Shown: positions 1-9,083 of the stretch, in pieces
Layout of the letters: each line of letters starts with the position of its first letter
Position numbering within the stretch: the first letter of the stretch is position 1
Assembly: GCA_903878085.1 (NCBI GenBank)
Contig: CAIRGJ010000063.1
Location: 1 to 64,000, forward strand
Origin: an uncultured Hyphomicrobiales bacterium
GTDB taxonomy: Bacteria > Pseudomonadota > Alphaproteobacteria > Rhizobiales > Xanthobacteraceae
Direction: 5' to 3'
DNA: 64,000 nucleotides
The notes under the pieces: model-generated
Databases searched by the model: none
Told to the model about the DNA's origin: nothing
What the model saw: the letters and a program-made list of their open reading frames with translations, nothing else
Made by a program: the position numbers and the translations under genes

Positions 1-20
1 CGCTTCGCGGGGGAGGGTAA

Positions 21-1001
21 TCACTTCGGCGCCAAATCGGCGTTGCGCCAGTACCAGTCGAGCGTCGGCGCCAAGCCCTCGCTGAGCGATACACGCGGCT
101 TATAGCCGAGCCGCGCCAGTTTCGAAATGTCGGGGCAGCGCCGCGGCGTGCCGCCGGCCAGCAGCGCGCCTGGCACCAGCTCGATCTCCCGCTCGGCGCA
201 AGCGGCGACCCGGCGGGCCAGGTCGGCAATCGAGACTTCCTCGGTGGTGCCGACATGATAGATGCCGAGATGCTCGCCGTGCTCGCGCATCGCCATGACG
301 CCGGCGACCAGGTCGTCGACAAAGCAGAAACTGCGGGTTTCCGCGCCGGTGCCCTGGATGTCGAAGCGCAGCCGGCCCGAGGGCTGCGCGTCGCTAAGCT
401 TTTTCACGCGCAGTGCGAATTGCGGCACGACGTGCTCGAAGCCCATGTCGGGGCCATAGACATTGTGCGGCCGGAAGATCAGCACGCGGTCGAAATATTT
501 GCGGCCGTAATTGATCGCCATCAGTTCGCTGATCAGCTTGCCGCCGGCATAGGAGTAGCGCGGGTTGAGCGGATCGGGGATCGACAGCGGCGCGGTTTCG
601 TCGGTCGGGACCTGCGGCGGCGTCTGGTAGACCTCGGAGCTGGAGGCGAGAATGAGATTGCCGACGCCGTGCTTGCGGCAGGCGTCGATCACGTTGATCA
701 TGCCGCGCACGCCGACATCGAGCACCAGCTCGGGCTGGCTGTAGAAAAATTCCGTGCCGTTGACGAAGGCGAGGTGATGCACCTCGTCCATGCCCTGCGC
801 GGCGCGTTCCACCACCTCGGCGTTGCGGACGTCGCCGCCGATGAATTCGATGTCGTGCTCGACGTCGGCAAGCCGGCGCGGGCGGCCGCGCGAATTGTCG
901 TCGAGCACGCGCACCTTGGCGCCGCTTTTGACCAGTGCCTTGACTAGCGCGGAGCCGATAAAGCCGCTGCCGCCGGTGACGAGAACTTTGGGGGGGCTCA
1001 C
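21..1001 (-). CDS. NAD-dependent epimerase/dehydratase (extended SDR)
   Basis: A 326-residue extended short-chain dehydrogenase, the family that includes UDP-glucose 4-epimerase and GDP-mannose 4,6-dehydratase. It probably converts a nucleotide-linked sugar in the cytoplasm. The N-terminus carries the Rossmann motif TGGSGFIGSAL, and the middle carries YSYAGGK, matching the catalytic YxxxK. I chose the GTG at 1001 because it immediately precedes the Rossmann strand; the frame is open further upstream but that part has no family character. The GTG overlaps the stop of the upstream oxidoreductase (GTGA, 998-1001), so the two are translationally coupled and likely serve one surface-sugar pathway. 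The exact substrate cannot be read from the sequence. Confidence 0.88.
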   Translation of the reverse strand: MSPPKVLVTGGSGFIGSALVKALVKSGAKVRVLDDNSRGRPRRLADVEHDIEFIGGDVRNAEVVERAAQGMDEVHHLAFVNGTEFFYSQPELVLDVGVRGMINVIDACRKHGVGNLILASSSEVYQTPPQVPTDETAPLSIPDPLNPRYSYAGGKLISELMAINYGRKYFDRVLIFRPHNVYGPDMGFEHVVPQFALRVKKLSDAQPSGRLRFDIQGTGAETRSFCFVDDLVAGVMAMREHGEHLGIYHVGTTEEVSIADLARRVAACAEREIELVPGALLAGGTPRRCPDISKLARLGYKPRVSLSEGLAPTLDWYWRNADLAPK

Positions 1002-2050
1002 GATATACCTGCCATGTTGTCGTCGACACCGATCCAGCGGCCTTCGCTGTTGGAGCGCCGCGCCGCGTCGATCAGATATTGCACGCGATAGCCTTCGGCG
1101 AAACCCGGCGTGGCGATGCCGCCGCTCTCGATCGCATTGATGAAGCGGTTGACCAGCCGCGACACCGGCGCGATGCGGCCGTCGGGATATTGCGCGTCGA
1201 TCGGATCGCTCACCGGCACCGGGGTGAGCGGCGCCGGGCGCTTGGCGTGAAACAAGTTGAAGCCGCGCATGTAGTCGGCGCCCGGATTGGCCAGCACCAG
1301 CGTGCCGTCCTCGCCGAAGAATTCGATGTGGTGGCCGATGCCGCGATAGGACGCGCAGCTCATCGACAGGCTGGCCAGCGGCCCGGATTTGAACTGCATC
1401 GCCATCGCCACCGTCGTTTCCGTCTCCGGGTCGTCGGGCAGGCCGGCGATCCGCGCCGACACGCCGGCCAGCGGCCCGGCGAACCATTCGAGATAGTGGA
1501 AACAGTGGCTGATGAAATTGCCGATGACGCCGCCGCCGTCGTCGCCCACCGTCTTCCAGCTTTTCATGCGCGTCTGGATGGCACGGCTCTCGACGTGCCA
1601 ATGCACCGTGACGTGGCGAAGCGGGCCGATGGCGCCGTCGTCGAGCAATTGTTTGGCGCGCTGCCACGACATGATCTGATGGAAGTTGAAATCGATCATG
1701 GTCGGCAGGCCGCTCTCTTTGGCTTTGCGCAGCATTGCCGCAGCACCGGCCAGATCGCTTGCCATCGGCTTTTCGATGAACACCGGCTTGCCGAGTTCCA
1801 GGGCGCGGATCGCGATTTGCGCCTGGAGGCTGGGCAGCGTGGCGATGGCGACCGCCCGCACATCGTCGTCCTCGACCAAGGCGCGCCAGTCGCCGTAGCC
1901 TTTCGGCACATTGGCAACGGCGGCCAGTTCGGCGGTGCGCGCCTCATTGCTGCCGGCCAGCGCGATGACCTCGCAGCGCGGATCGGCGCGGAACGCCGGC
2001 AATTGCACGGTGCGCCCATAATTGCTGCCGACGATGCCGAGACGGATCAC
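998..2050 (-). CDS. Gfo/Idh/MocA family oxidoreductase
   Basis: A 350-residue NAD(P)-dependent oxidoreductase of the glucose-fructose oxidoreductase / inositol dehydrogenase family. The N-terminus IRLGIVGSNYGR fits the GxGxxG-type nucleotide site, and FIEKPMASDLA corresponds to the EKP motif with its catalytic lysine. I chose the GTG at 2050 because the Rossmann strand starts there; an upstream ATG at 2113 would add 21 residues that look non-native. The downstream epimerase overlaps by four bases, so the pair probably acts consecutively on one sugar or sugar nucleotide. No specific substrate is evident. Confidence 0.87.
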   Translation of the reverse strand: MIRLGIVGSNYGRTVQLPAFRADPRCEVIALAGSNEARTAELAAVANVPKGYGDWRALVEDDDVRAVAIATLPSLQAQIAIRALELGKPVFIEKPMASDLAGAAAMLRKAKESGLPTMIDFNFHQIMSWQRAKQLLDDGAIGPLRHVTVHWHVESRAIQTRMKSWKTVGDDGGGVIGNFISHCFHYLEWFAGPLAGVSARIAGLPDDPETETTVAMAMQFKSGPLASLSMSCASYRGIGHHIEFFGEDGTLVLANPGADYMRGFNLFHAKRPAPLTPVPVSDPIDAQYPDGRIAPVSRLVNRFINAIESGGIATPGFAEGYRVQYLIDAARRSNSEGRWIGVDDNMAGIS

Positions 2051-2156
2051 GTTATCGATGCCCGGGTAAGTTCGCCGCGCGCGGCACTGAATTGGAGCAT
2101 GGATTTGAGCCAAATCGACATGCTACGCAAGGGTCAAGACGGGACCGGGATTTCCG

Positions 2157-4298
2157 ATGGCCACCATTGCCGATAACGACGTTGCCGGCGCTCCTTGGCG
2201 CAAATTCGCCGCGCTCGTGCTTGCCGTCGCCGCCATCGGCCTGCCGGTCAATAATGTCACCGACTATGTGCTGCTGGCGGCGATGGCCGTGGCGATCTTT
2301 AGCGGCGAGGTCCGCGCCTCGGGCAACGCCTGGCTGGGTGCGGCGGCTATCGTTGCCGTCGCTATCGCTGGCCAGGCGTGGCTGGCGCCGCCACGCATCG
2401 ATGAGGGGCACAACGTGTTCCTGCCAAGCCCGGCGCTGGAGCAGGGCCTGCCGCCTGACGTCTATCGTCATTTGAAGGATGAATTCGACAAAGAATATCC
2501 GGCGGCGGTGCGTTGTGCGCCTTCGTCCACCGGCTGCTGGCAAAGCGGCGGGCTTCCCGACCGGCCCTTTGCATTTTCGGCCGACGGGATTTTTCACGCG
2601 TCCAAGATGTCGCGCGCGGCGGCGGAGATCGATTTCTCCGATCCGGTGTGGCAACGCCTCGGTTTCATCAACGAGATCAAATATAATTGGTACACCGCCG
2701 CGCCCGACGTGCATCGCGCCGACCGCGACCGCCGCTTTTATATGGGCCTCGCGCGCTGGCATCTGGCGATGCCGTGGTTCGAGATGATCCGGCTGCCGTC
2801 GGCGATGGTCGGCGGCAGACTGTGCTGGCGCGGCGACGTATTGTGGGAAAGCGCGGGCGAACATTTCGCGCTGTGGCGCGGCGATAGCTGCCGCGCCATC
2901 GAACCCGCGGATGCGGGACGGCGCGTGGTCGGCATGGCCATCAAGCCGGACACGCTGGCGATGCGGCTGACGCCGCCGTGGTCTGCGTGGTGGCTGCAAC
3001 TCGCCGGCCAGGCGCTGATGCTGGCGGCAGCGGCAGGTCTGGTGCTGACGCTGGTGCGGTTCGACGTGCGGCGCACGGTCGTGCCGTTTGTTTTGCTCGG
3101 GCTCAGCGTCCTGGCGATTGCGGTCGACGATGGCAGCTTTCTCGGCGGCGTACGTCCCTTCGATGGCGGCGACGATGGCCTCTTCTACGACGGTTACGGC
3201 CGCCTGATTCTGCAGAAATTGCTGGCCGGCGATTGGTGGGGCGCGCTCGAAGGCGGCGAAAAGGTCTTTTATTACGGCGGTCCCGGCCTGCGCTATTTCC
3301 GCGCGCTCGAGCACGTCGTGTTCGGCGAAAGCTATCTCGGCTATCTCTCGCTCATTCTACTGCTGCCGTTTCTGGTGCTCGGCCTGTTTCGTCGCTTCCT
3401 GCCGGAACGCTGGGCGCTCACACTGGCTTTGCTGTTTGTCGCGCTGCCGCTCGGCATGATGTTCGGCACCAGTTTCCCGGACTACGTCAAATGGGCCGGC
3501 CGCGGCTTCGCCGATCCGGCGGCCTACATTCTATTCATCGCCGGACTGCTTCCTATCGTCGGTCTGACCGCCGCCGGTCCAGGCGGAAAATTCACCCCGG
3601 CATTGTTCGGGGCGCTGCTGCTGGCGCTCGGCATTTGCATGAAGCCGATTATCGCGCCCGCCGCCGCGGTGCTGCTCGGCGGCGCCGGTCTCTACGCTCT
3701 GTACGTCAGGCAATGGCCGCGGCTGGCTGGGCTCTGTATCGGCTTCCTGCCGGTGTTCTCGATGGCGCTGCACAACTGGATATTCGGCCACGTGATTGTG
3801 CTGTTTAGTTCGAACGCCGGCGATGCCGATCTGCTGGTGATGCCGCCGTCGGCCTGGCTCGGCGCGCTCCGCGAACTGGTGACGCTGAATTTCACCGGCG
3901 GAAATCTGCCACGCGGATTTTTTCAGATCGCGCATTGGCTGTCCGGGCCGGCCGAATCTTACGCCACCATTCCATTGAATGTCGCCGGCGTCGCCGTTCT
4001 CCTTTATGTCGTTGTCCGCGGCCGTCCATTCGATCCATTATTTGATCCTTGGCTCAGGTTGATCGGGGCTTCGGCGCTGGCGCAGCACGCGGTGGCGCTG
4101 TTCTATAATGCCGGGGTGGCCCGCTATCATTTCCTGACCTGGTTTCTCACCATGCTGGTGGTCATGGTCTTCATGAATCGCATCGGAATGGACTGGTTCA
4201 AACGGCGCTATCCGGTTATGTCGGAGCGCATACAATCGCACCCCTTGTCGCGCCGGCTCGCCTCCGGCCTGGCGCGGCTACAGAAGGCATCGTCATGA
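2157..4298 (+). CDS. large polytopic membrane protein, function unknown
   Basis: A 713-residue integral membrane protein. Two hydrophobic segments lie near the N-terminus, followed by a mostly soluble region at roughly 80-270, then about ten further hydrophobic segments to the C-terminus and a short basic tail. The architecture (N-terminal helices, extracytoplasmic domain, many helices) resembles glycosyltransferase-C or polymer-export proteins, but I see no diagnostic motif and assign no function. Its stop overlaps the next start (ATGA, 4295-4298), coupling it to a sugar-acid dehydratase. It is divergent from the epimerase/oxidoreductase pair, which hints at a surface-carbohydrate locus. Confidence 0.8.
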   Translation: MATIADNDVAGAPWRKFAALVLAVAAIGLPVNNVTDYVLLAAMAVAIFSGEVRASGNAWLGAAAIVAVAIAGQAWLAPPRIDEGHNVFLPSPALEQGLPPDVYRHLKDEFDKEYPAAVRCAPSSTGCWQSGGLPDRPFAFSADGIFHASKMSRAAAEIDFSDPVWQRLGFINEIKYNWYTAAPDVHRADRDRRFYMGLARWHLAMPWFEMIRLPSAMVGGRLCWRGDVLWESAGEHFALWRGDSCRAIEPADAGRRVVGMAIKPDTLAMRLTPPWSAWWLQLAGQALMLAAAAGLVLTLVRFDVRRTVVPFVLLGLSVLAIAVDDGSFLGGVRPFDGGDDGLFYDGYGRLILQKLLAGDWWGALEGGEKVFYYGGPGLRYFRALEHVVFGESYLGYLSLILLLPFLVLGLFRRFLPERWALTLALLFVALPLGMMFGTSFPDYVKWAGRGFADPAAYILFIAGLLPIVGLTAAGPGGKFTPALFGALLLALGICMKPIIAPAAAVLLGGAGLYALYVRQWPRLAGLCIGFLPVFSMALHNWIFGHVIVLFSSNAGDADLLVMPPSAWLGALRELVTLNFTGGNLPRGFFQIAHWLSGPAESYATIPLNVAGVAVLLYVVVRGRPFDPLFDPWLRLIGASALAQHAVALFYNAGVARYHFLTWFLTMLVVMVFMNRIGMDWFKRRYPVMSERIQSHPLSRRLASGLARLQKASS

Positions 4299-5995
4299 GC
4301 AAACCTCCCGTCGGCATTGCGAACGGCCTCACCAATTACGGCGACCGCGATTTCTCGCTTTATCTGCGGCGTTCGTTCGCCAAGTCGATGGGTTATTCCA
4401 ACGCCATGCTGGAGAAGCCGGTGGTCGGCATCGCCTATACGCCGTCCGGCTTCAACAATTGCCACCGCCATTTCCCGGAATTGCTTGAGGCGGTGAAACG
4501 CGGCGTGCTGGCGGCCGGCGCGCTGCCGCTCGAATTTCCCACCATCTCGCTCGGCGAGGTGTTCCTCAACCCGACCAGCCTGAAATTCCGCAACCTGATG
4601 GCGATGGACACCGAGGAGATGGTGCGCGCGCAGCCGATCGATTCCGTGGTGCTGATGGGCGGCTGCGACAAGACCGTGCCGGCGCAGTTGATGGGCGCGG
4701 TGTCGGCGAACCGGCCGGCGGTGATGCTGATCGGCGGCCCGATGATGACAGGCCGCCATCAGGGCGAACGGCTCGGCGCCTGCACCGATTGTCGAAGGTT
4801 TTGGGCGAAGTATCGCGCCGGCGCGATCGACGAGCAGGAGATCAACGAAATCGAAGGCAAGCTCGCCACCACCGCCGGAAGCTGCGCGGTGATGGGCACT
4901 GCCTCGACCATGGCCTGTCTCACCGAGGCGCTCGGCATGTGTTTGCCGGGTACAGCCGCAATTCCGGCCGTGCACGCCGACCGCTTGCGCGCCGCCGAAG
5001 CGACCGGCGCGCTGGCGGTGCAACTGATCGGCTCCACGCTGACGCCCGACAAGATCGTCACGCAGAAGTCGATGGAAAACGCGTTGCGTGCGCTGCTCGC
5101 AATCGGCGGCTCGACCAACGCCATCATTCATCTGACCGCGATCGCCGGCCGCGCCGGCATTCCGGTGTCGCTGCAGCGGCTCAACGAACTGTCCGACACC
5201 ACGCCGGTGCTGGTGAACCTCAAGCCGGTCGGCAACGGCTACATGGAAGATTTCTTCGCCGCCGGCGGCATGGGTGCGCTGCTGCGCGAGCTGAAAGACC
5301 TGCTGCATCTCGATGCGATGACCATCACCGGCGAGACCTTGGGCGAGCGGCTGGGCTTCGACAGCGCGGACTGGGTCGATCGCACCATCATTGCCGAGCG
5401 CAACAAGCCGTTGGAGCCGCTCGGCGGTCTGGTCGCGCTGTTCGGCAATTTGGCGCCGCGCGGCGCTATTCTGAAGCGCTCGGCCGCCGATTCAAACCTG
5501 TTCGAGCTTGAGGGCCGGGCGGTGGTGTTCACCTCGCTCGCCGATCTCGCCGCCCGCATCGACGATCCAAACCTCGACGTCGAAGCCAATGATTTTCTGG
5601 TGCTGCAAAATGCCGGTCCGCATTCGGAATCGGCCATGCCGGAAGCAGGCTATCTGCCGATTCCGAAGAAGCTCGCCACCAAAGGCGTCAAGGACATGGT
5701 GCGCATTTCCGACGCGCGCATGAGCGGCACCGCCTTCGGCACCATCGTGCTGCATGTGACGCCGGACTCAGCCTCCGGCGGGCTGCTCGGCCTGGTGCGC
5801 AATGGCGACCGTATCAAGCTGTCGGTCAAGGACCGCAGCATCAACCTGCTAATCGACGACGTGGAACTCAAGCGCCGCGCCGCAGTCACCAAGCCTGCGG
5901 TCGAAGTTCCATCGCGCGGCTATGCCCGGCTTTATCAGCAGGAAGTGCTCGGCGCCGATGAGGGATGCGATTTCGCCTTCCTCAAACCGCGCTGA
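4295..5995 (+). CDS. IlvD/Edd family dehydratase (sugar-acid dehydratase-like)
   Basis: A 566-residue Fe-S dehydratase of the dihydroxy-acid dehydratase / phosphogluconate dehydratase family. Three cysteines sit where the family binds its cluster: Cys56 (FNNCHRH), Cys124 (MGGCDKT) and Cys197 (TAGSCAVMG), a spacing like that of L-arabinonate and D-xylonate dehydratases. The GGSTNA motif is also present. The enzyme should remove water from a vicinal-diol acid to give a 2-keto-3-deoxy acid. Being coupled to a membrane protein in a sugar-modifying neighbourhood, and not next to ilv genes, it is more likely a sugar-acid dehydratase than the branched-chain amino-acid enzyme; that preference is inference. 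Confidence 0.87.
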   Translation: MSKPPVGIANGLTNYGDRDFSLYLRRSFAKSMGYSNAMLEKPVVGIAYTPSGFNNCHRHFPELLEAVKRGVLAAGALPLEFPTISLGEVFLNPTSLKFRNLMAMDTEEMVRAQPIDSVVLMGGCDKTVPAQLMGAVSANRPAVMLIGGPMMTGRHQGERLGACTDCRRFWAKYRAGAIDEQEINEIEGKLATTAGSCAVMGTASTMACLTEALGMCLPGTAAIPAVHADRLRAAEATGALAVQLIGSTLTPDKIVTQKSMENALRALLAIGGSTNAIIHLTAIAGRAGIPVSLQRLNELSDTTPVLVNLKPVGNGYMEDFFAAGGMGALLRELKDLLHLDAMTITGETLGERLGFDSADWVDRTIIAERNKPLEPLGGLVALFGNLAPRGAILKRSAADSNLFELEGRAVVFTSLADLAARIDDPNLDVEANDFLVLQNAGPHSESAMPEAGYLPIPKKLATKGVKDMVRISDARMSGTAFGTIVLHVTPDSASGGLLGLVRNGDRIKLSVKDRSINLLIDDVELKRRAAVTKPAVEVPSRGYARLYQQEVLGADEGCDFAFLKPR

Positions 5996-6172
5996 TAGCC
6001 GTAGCGATATACCGCCAATTGCAGAGTTCCTGTTTACGGGTTCGTAGTGATACCCGTCGATGAATACATAGCCCCAACGCGTATTAACGCGGGCTGCAAC
6101 TTCATATCGATAGTTTCATGGTGTTTTGAACCGGCCGGTGGGCGCGTTGCCTTCCGGCTCAAAGGCGGCGCC

Positions 6173-8389
6173 ATGCCCTGGGATTTCAACGGCCTTGTCT
6201 CGCAGCACGATTGGCTGGTCATTCTTGCCGGCCTCGTTTGCGTTCTGGCCGTCGCGCTGGGGTTTTGCGCGGCAAGCCTATGGTCGTACCGGCGCAACTG
6301 GAAACAGCTTAATGAGAGCAGTGGCTGGCTCGATGCCGCCACCGAAAACATGAATCAGGGCCTGTGCATGTTCGATGCCCAGAGCCGGCTCATGGTGTGG
6401 AACGAGCGTTACCGTTCGATGTACAATATCGTACCCGACCGGATTTGGCGCGGCTGCACGGTTCGCGATTTGCTCGACGCACGCATCGCGGCCGGGACAT
6501 TCCCACTCGACCCCGCGGGCTACGCGACCCAACTGGAGGCGGCGCTCAAACTGGGCGAGACGTTTATCCTCACCGTCGAGCTGGCCGATGGCCGCATCAT
6601 CAATGTTGTGAACCGGCCGATTCAAACGGGTGGCTGGGTCGCGACTCACGAAGATATCACCGAGCGCAAGATTGCCGAGCGCGAATTGGAAGACGCCCGC
6701 GCATTCCTCGATACCATCATCGAGAACGTGCCGTCGCCGATCATCGTGAAGGCGCTGCCTGAAAAGCGTTACGTGCTGCTCAACCGGGCGGCCGAGATTC
6801 ATTTGGGCATCAAACGTGAAACGATGCTGGGCAGGCTTGCTCGAGACTTCATGCCGCCCGACACCGCCGCGATTATCGATGCGAACGATCAGAGGCTGAT
6901 CGAGACCGGTGAAACGATTTTCCGCGACGAGCACGCCATTGTCACGCCCGGTAACGGTACGCGCATCGCAACGTCGACGCGTCTGCCGCTGTTCGGCCCG
7001 GATGGAAAGCCGCAATACCTTGTCAGCGTAATCGACGATATCACCGATCGCAAACGCAGCGAGCTGCGCATCGAGCATATGACGCACCACGATGCGCTCA
7101 CCGACCTGCCGAACCGCGCGGCATTCAATTCGTGCATTGCCGCCACGCTCGAATTGGCGGCGGCATCTGGCGAAAGCTTTGCTTTGCTGGCCATCGACCT
7201 CGACCGCTTCAAGGCGGTCAACGATGTCTTCGGCCACATGGTCGGCGATGTGCTGTTGCGCGAGGTGGCGCGCCGGATGGAAACGGTCTGTGCGGGTTCG
7301 TTTCTGGCGCGCATCGGCGGCGACGAGTTCGCGGTTATCACACCGACCGGACCGCAGCCGGCGGTCGCCGAAGGGCTGGCCGCGCGCCTCAATGCAGCAT
7401 TTGCCACCGACCTGGAAATCGAAGGTCATATGCTGCGCGTGGCGCTGACCATCGGTGTCGGCATCTATCCGCAGGATGGCGCAGACGCCGCCACGCTGGT
7501 CGCCAATGCGAATGCCGCCTTGTTCCGCGCCAAGGTGGAAGCGCGCGGTTCCGTTCGTTTCTTTGAAGTGGCGATGGACAAGCAACTGCGTGAGACGCGG
7601 GTGCTGCAGGAAGACCTGCGCTTAGCCATCCAGCGCGACGAGTTTGTGCTGCATTACCAGCCCCAGGCGCACATCGACGGCACCGTCACCGGCTTCGAGG
7701 CGCTGGTGCGCTGGCGTCATCCCCGTCACGGCCTGGTGCCGCCGAGCACGTTCATCCCGCTGGCGGAGGAGAACGGCACCATCGTCGCGCTCGGCGAGTG
7801 GGTCTTGCGCGCCGCCTGCCGCGAAGCGGCGTCCTGGCCGCTGCCGATGAGTATCGCGATCAATTTGTCGCCGGTGCAATTCCAGTACGACGACCTGCCG
7901 AAGCTGATGCACCAAGTGCTGCTGGAGACCGGCCTATCGCCGAAGCGGCTGGAGCTGGAAATCACCGAGGGCGTCCTGATCGGCGACTTCACCCGCGCGG
8001 TCGCGGTCCTGCGCCGGCTGAAGAACCTGGGCGTGCGCATCGCGATGGACGACTTCGGCACCGGCTATTCGTCGTTGTCGTACTTGCAGTCGTTCCCGTT
8101 CGACAAGATCAAGATCGACAAGGCCTTCATCAATAATCTCAGTCACAGCCAGCATTCGGCGACCATCATCCGCGCGGTCATCGCGCTTGGCCGCGGCCTC
8201 AACGTGCCGGTGACGGCGGAAGGCGTCGAAACCGAGGAACAGCTCAAATTCCTCGCCGCCGAGGGCTGCGACGAGATCCAGGGCTATCTGTTTGGCCGGC
8301 CGGAGCCGATCGCGGAATATGCGGTCATCGTCGGCCGCGCGCCGGCGGACGCCAAGCCAAGGTTCAAGCTCGTCGGCAAAGCCGGGTAA
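6173..8389 (+). CDS. PAS-PAS-GGDEF-EAL cyclic-di-GMP signalling protein
   Basis: A 738-residue protein with one N-terminal membrane helix (about 12-36), a PAS domain of the kind that starts NMNQGLCMFD and ends WVATHEDITERK, a second PAS domain, then GGDEF and EAL domains. The cyclase motif is intact (GGDEF at 382-386), and so are EAL signatures: EAL at 509-511, ITEG, DDFGTGYSSL and AEGVET. It could therefore both make and degrade c-di-GMP. I chose the ATG at 6173 because it directly precedes the membrane helix; an upstream start would add 42 residues of poor quality. It resembles the protein at 28488-31148 in its first PAS, GGDEF and EAL regions. Confidence 0.9.
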   Translation: MPWDFNGLVSQHDWLVILAGLVCVLAVALGFCAASLWSYRRNWKQLNESSGWLDAATENMNQGLCMFDAQSRLMVWNERYRSMYNIVPDRIWRGCTVRDLLDARIAAGTFPLDPAGYATQLEAALKLGETFILTVELADGRIINVVNRPIQTGGWVATHEDITERKIAERELEDARAFLDTIIENVPSPIIVKALPEKRYVLLNRAAEIHLGIKRETMLGRLARDFMPPDTAAIIDANDQRLIETGETIFRDEHAIVTPGNGTRIATSTRLPLFGPDGKPQYLVSVIDDITDRKRSELRIEHMTHHDALTDLPNRAAFNSCIAATLELAAASGESFALLAIDLDRFKAVNDVFGHMVGDVLLREVARRMETVCAGSFLARIGGDEFAVITPTGPQPAVAEGLAARLNAAFATDLEIEGHMLRVALTIGVGIYPQDGADAATLVANANAALFRAKVEARGSVRFFEVAMDKQLRETRVLQEDLRLAIQRDEFVLHYQPQAHIDGTVTGFEALVRWRHPRHGLVPPSTFIPLAEENGTIVALGEWVLRAACREAASWPLPMSIAINLSPVQFQYDDLPKLMHQVLLETGLSPKRLELEITEGVLIGDFTRAVAVLRRLKNLGVRIAMDDFGTGYSSLSYLQSFPFDKIKIDKAFINNLSHSQHSATIIRAVIALGRGLNVPVTAEGVETEEQLKFLAAEGCDEIQGYLFGRPEPIAEYAVIVGRAPADAKPRFKLVGKAG

Positions 8390-8414
8390 TCGGACGCCAG
8401 GCGGTGAGGAAGAA

Positions 8415-8489
8415 TGGTGCTGCCACACAGGATCGAACTGTGGACCTCCTCATTACCAATGAGGTGCTCTACCACTGAGCTACGGCAGC
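8415..8489 (-). tRNA. tRNA-Thr (GGT)
   Basis: On the minus strand a full cloverleaf is visible: acceptor GCTGCCG pairing with TGGCAGC (one G-T wobble), a D-arm with AGCTCAGTGGTAGAGC, anticodon stem CTCAT/ATGAG with loop TGGTAA containing GGT, a T-arm with GTTCGATCC, discriminator A and an encoded CCA. Anticodon GGT reads ACC and ACU threonine codons. Confidence 0.95.
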
Positions 8490-8606
8490 GAATATCCGCG
8501 AAATGGCAACGGCCCGGCGCGAACGCGGCGGAAACTGCCATACGACCCCCACCGGTGCAAGGCAAAGCCTGCTTGCGAAGCCGATTGGTGCACGGATAAT
8601 GCCGGC

Positions 8607-8783
8607 ATGACGAAAGCCGGCGATAACGACGAAAAACCCACCAAAAAAAGCGGCCGTACCGACCGCCTGGCCGCCGCGTTACGGCAAAATCTGCGCCGCC
8701 GCAAGGCGCAGGAGCGCCAGCGGGGCGCCGCCACGGCCACGCGGCCGCGCCAAGGGGCGCCCGAAGAGCCGAAAAGCTCCTGA
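8607..8783 (+). CDS. small basic conserved protein upstream of murA
   Basis: A 58-residue very basic protein starting MTKAGDNDEKPTKKSG and containing a central helix-forming stretch LAAALRQNLRRRKAQE. From memory, short genes with this LxxxLRxNLxRRK pattern are common just upstream of murA in Rhizobiales, which is why I accept a gene this short; the function is unknown. The charge suggests nucleic-acid or ribosome contact, but that is only inference. A repeat with a strong hairpin begins 10 bases after the stop. Confidence 0.6.
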   Translation: MTKAGDNDEKPTKKSGRTDRLAAALRQNLRRRKAQERQRGAATATRPRQGAPEEPKSS

Positions 8784-8793
8784 ACTCTTTTTT

Positions 8794-8956
8794 CCCTCCC
8801 CCGCGGAGCGTGGGGAGGGCCGGTTTGTATCGCGTGAGCGATGCGAACCGGGGTGGGGGGCGCTTCCTTATCCCCGATCTCGGCTTTTCTTTCCTTTTCG
8901 CTTCCCCCCACCCCCGACCCCTCGCCACCACTCGCTATGGCTCGCGGGGGGAGGGA
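8794..8956. repeat. large imperfect inverted repeat (intergenic palindromic element)
   Basis: The left end (CCCTCCCCCGCGGAGCG then GGGGAGGG, 8794-8819) folds on itself and also mirrors the right end (CGCGGGGGGAGGG, finishing at 8956). The flanking runs GGGGTGGGGGG and CCCCCCACCCCCG pair across the centre. The first bases of the window (1-17, CGCTTCGCGGGGGAGGG) look like the end of another copy. Such gene-free palindromic repeats are widespread in related genomes. It may end transcription from the small gene upstream. Confidence 0.6.
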
Positions 8957-9083
8957 GACGGGTCCGACTTTTGCCTTATTCGGGCTGCGAGGGTGGTAAC
9001 CCTGCAACAGATTGCTATTTGCAGGCGGCGGGCCGGCGGGCCATATCAGGGCACGCGCAGGGTATTTGGGGCGGCAGGGCGAC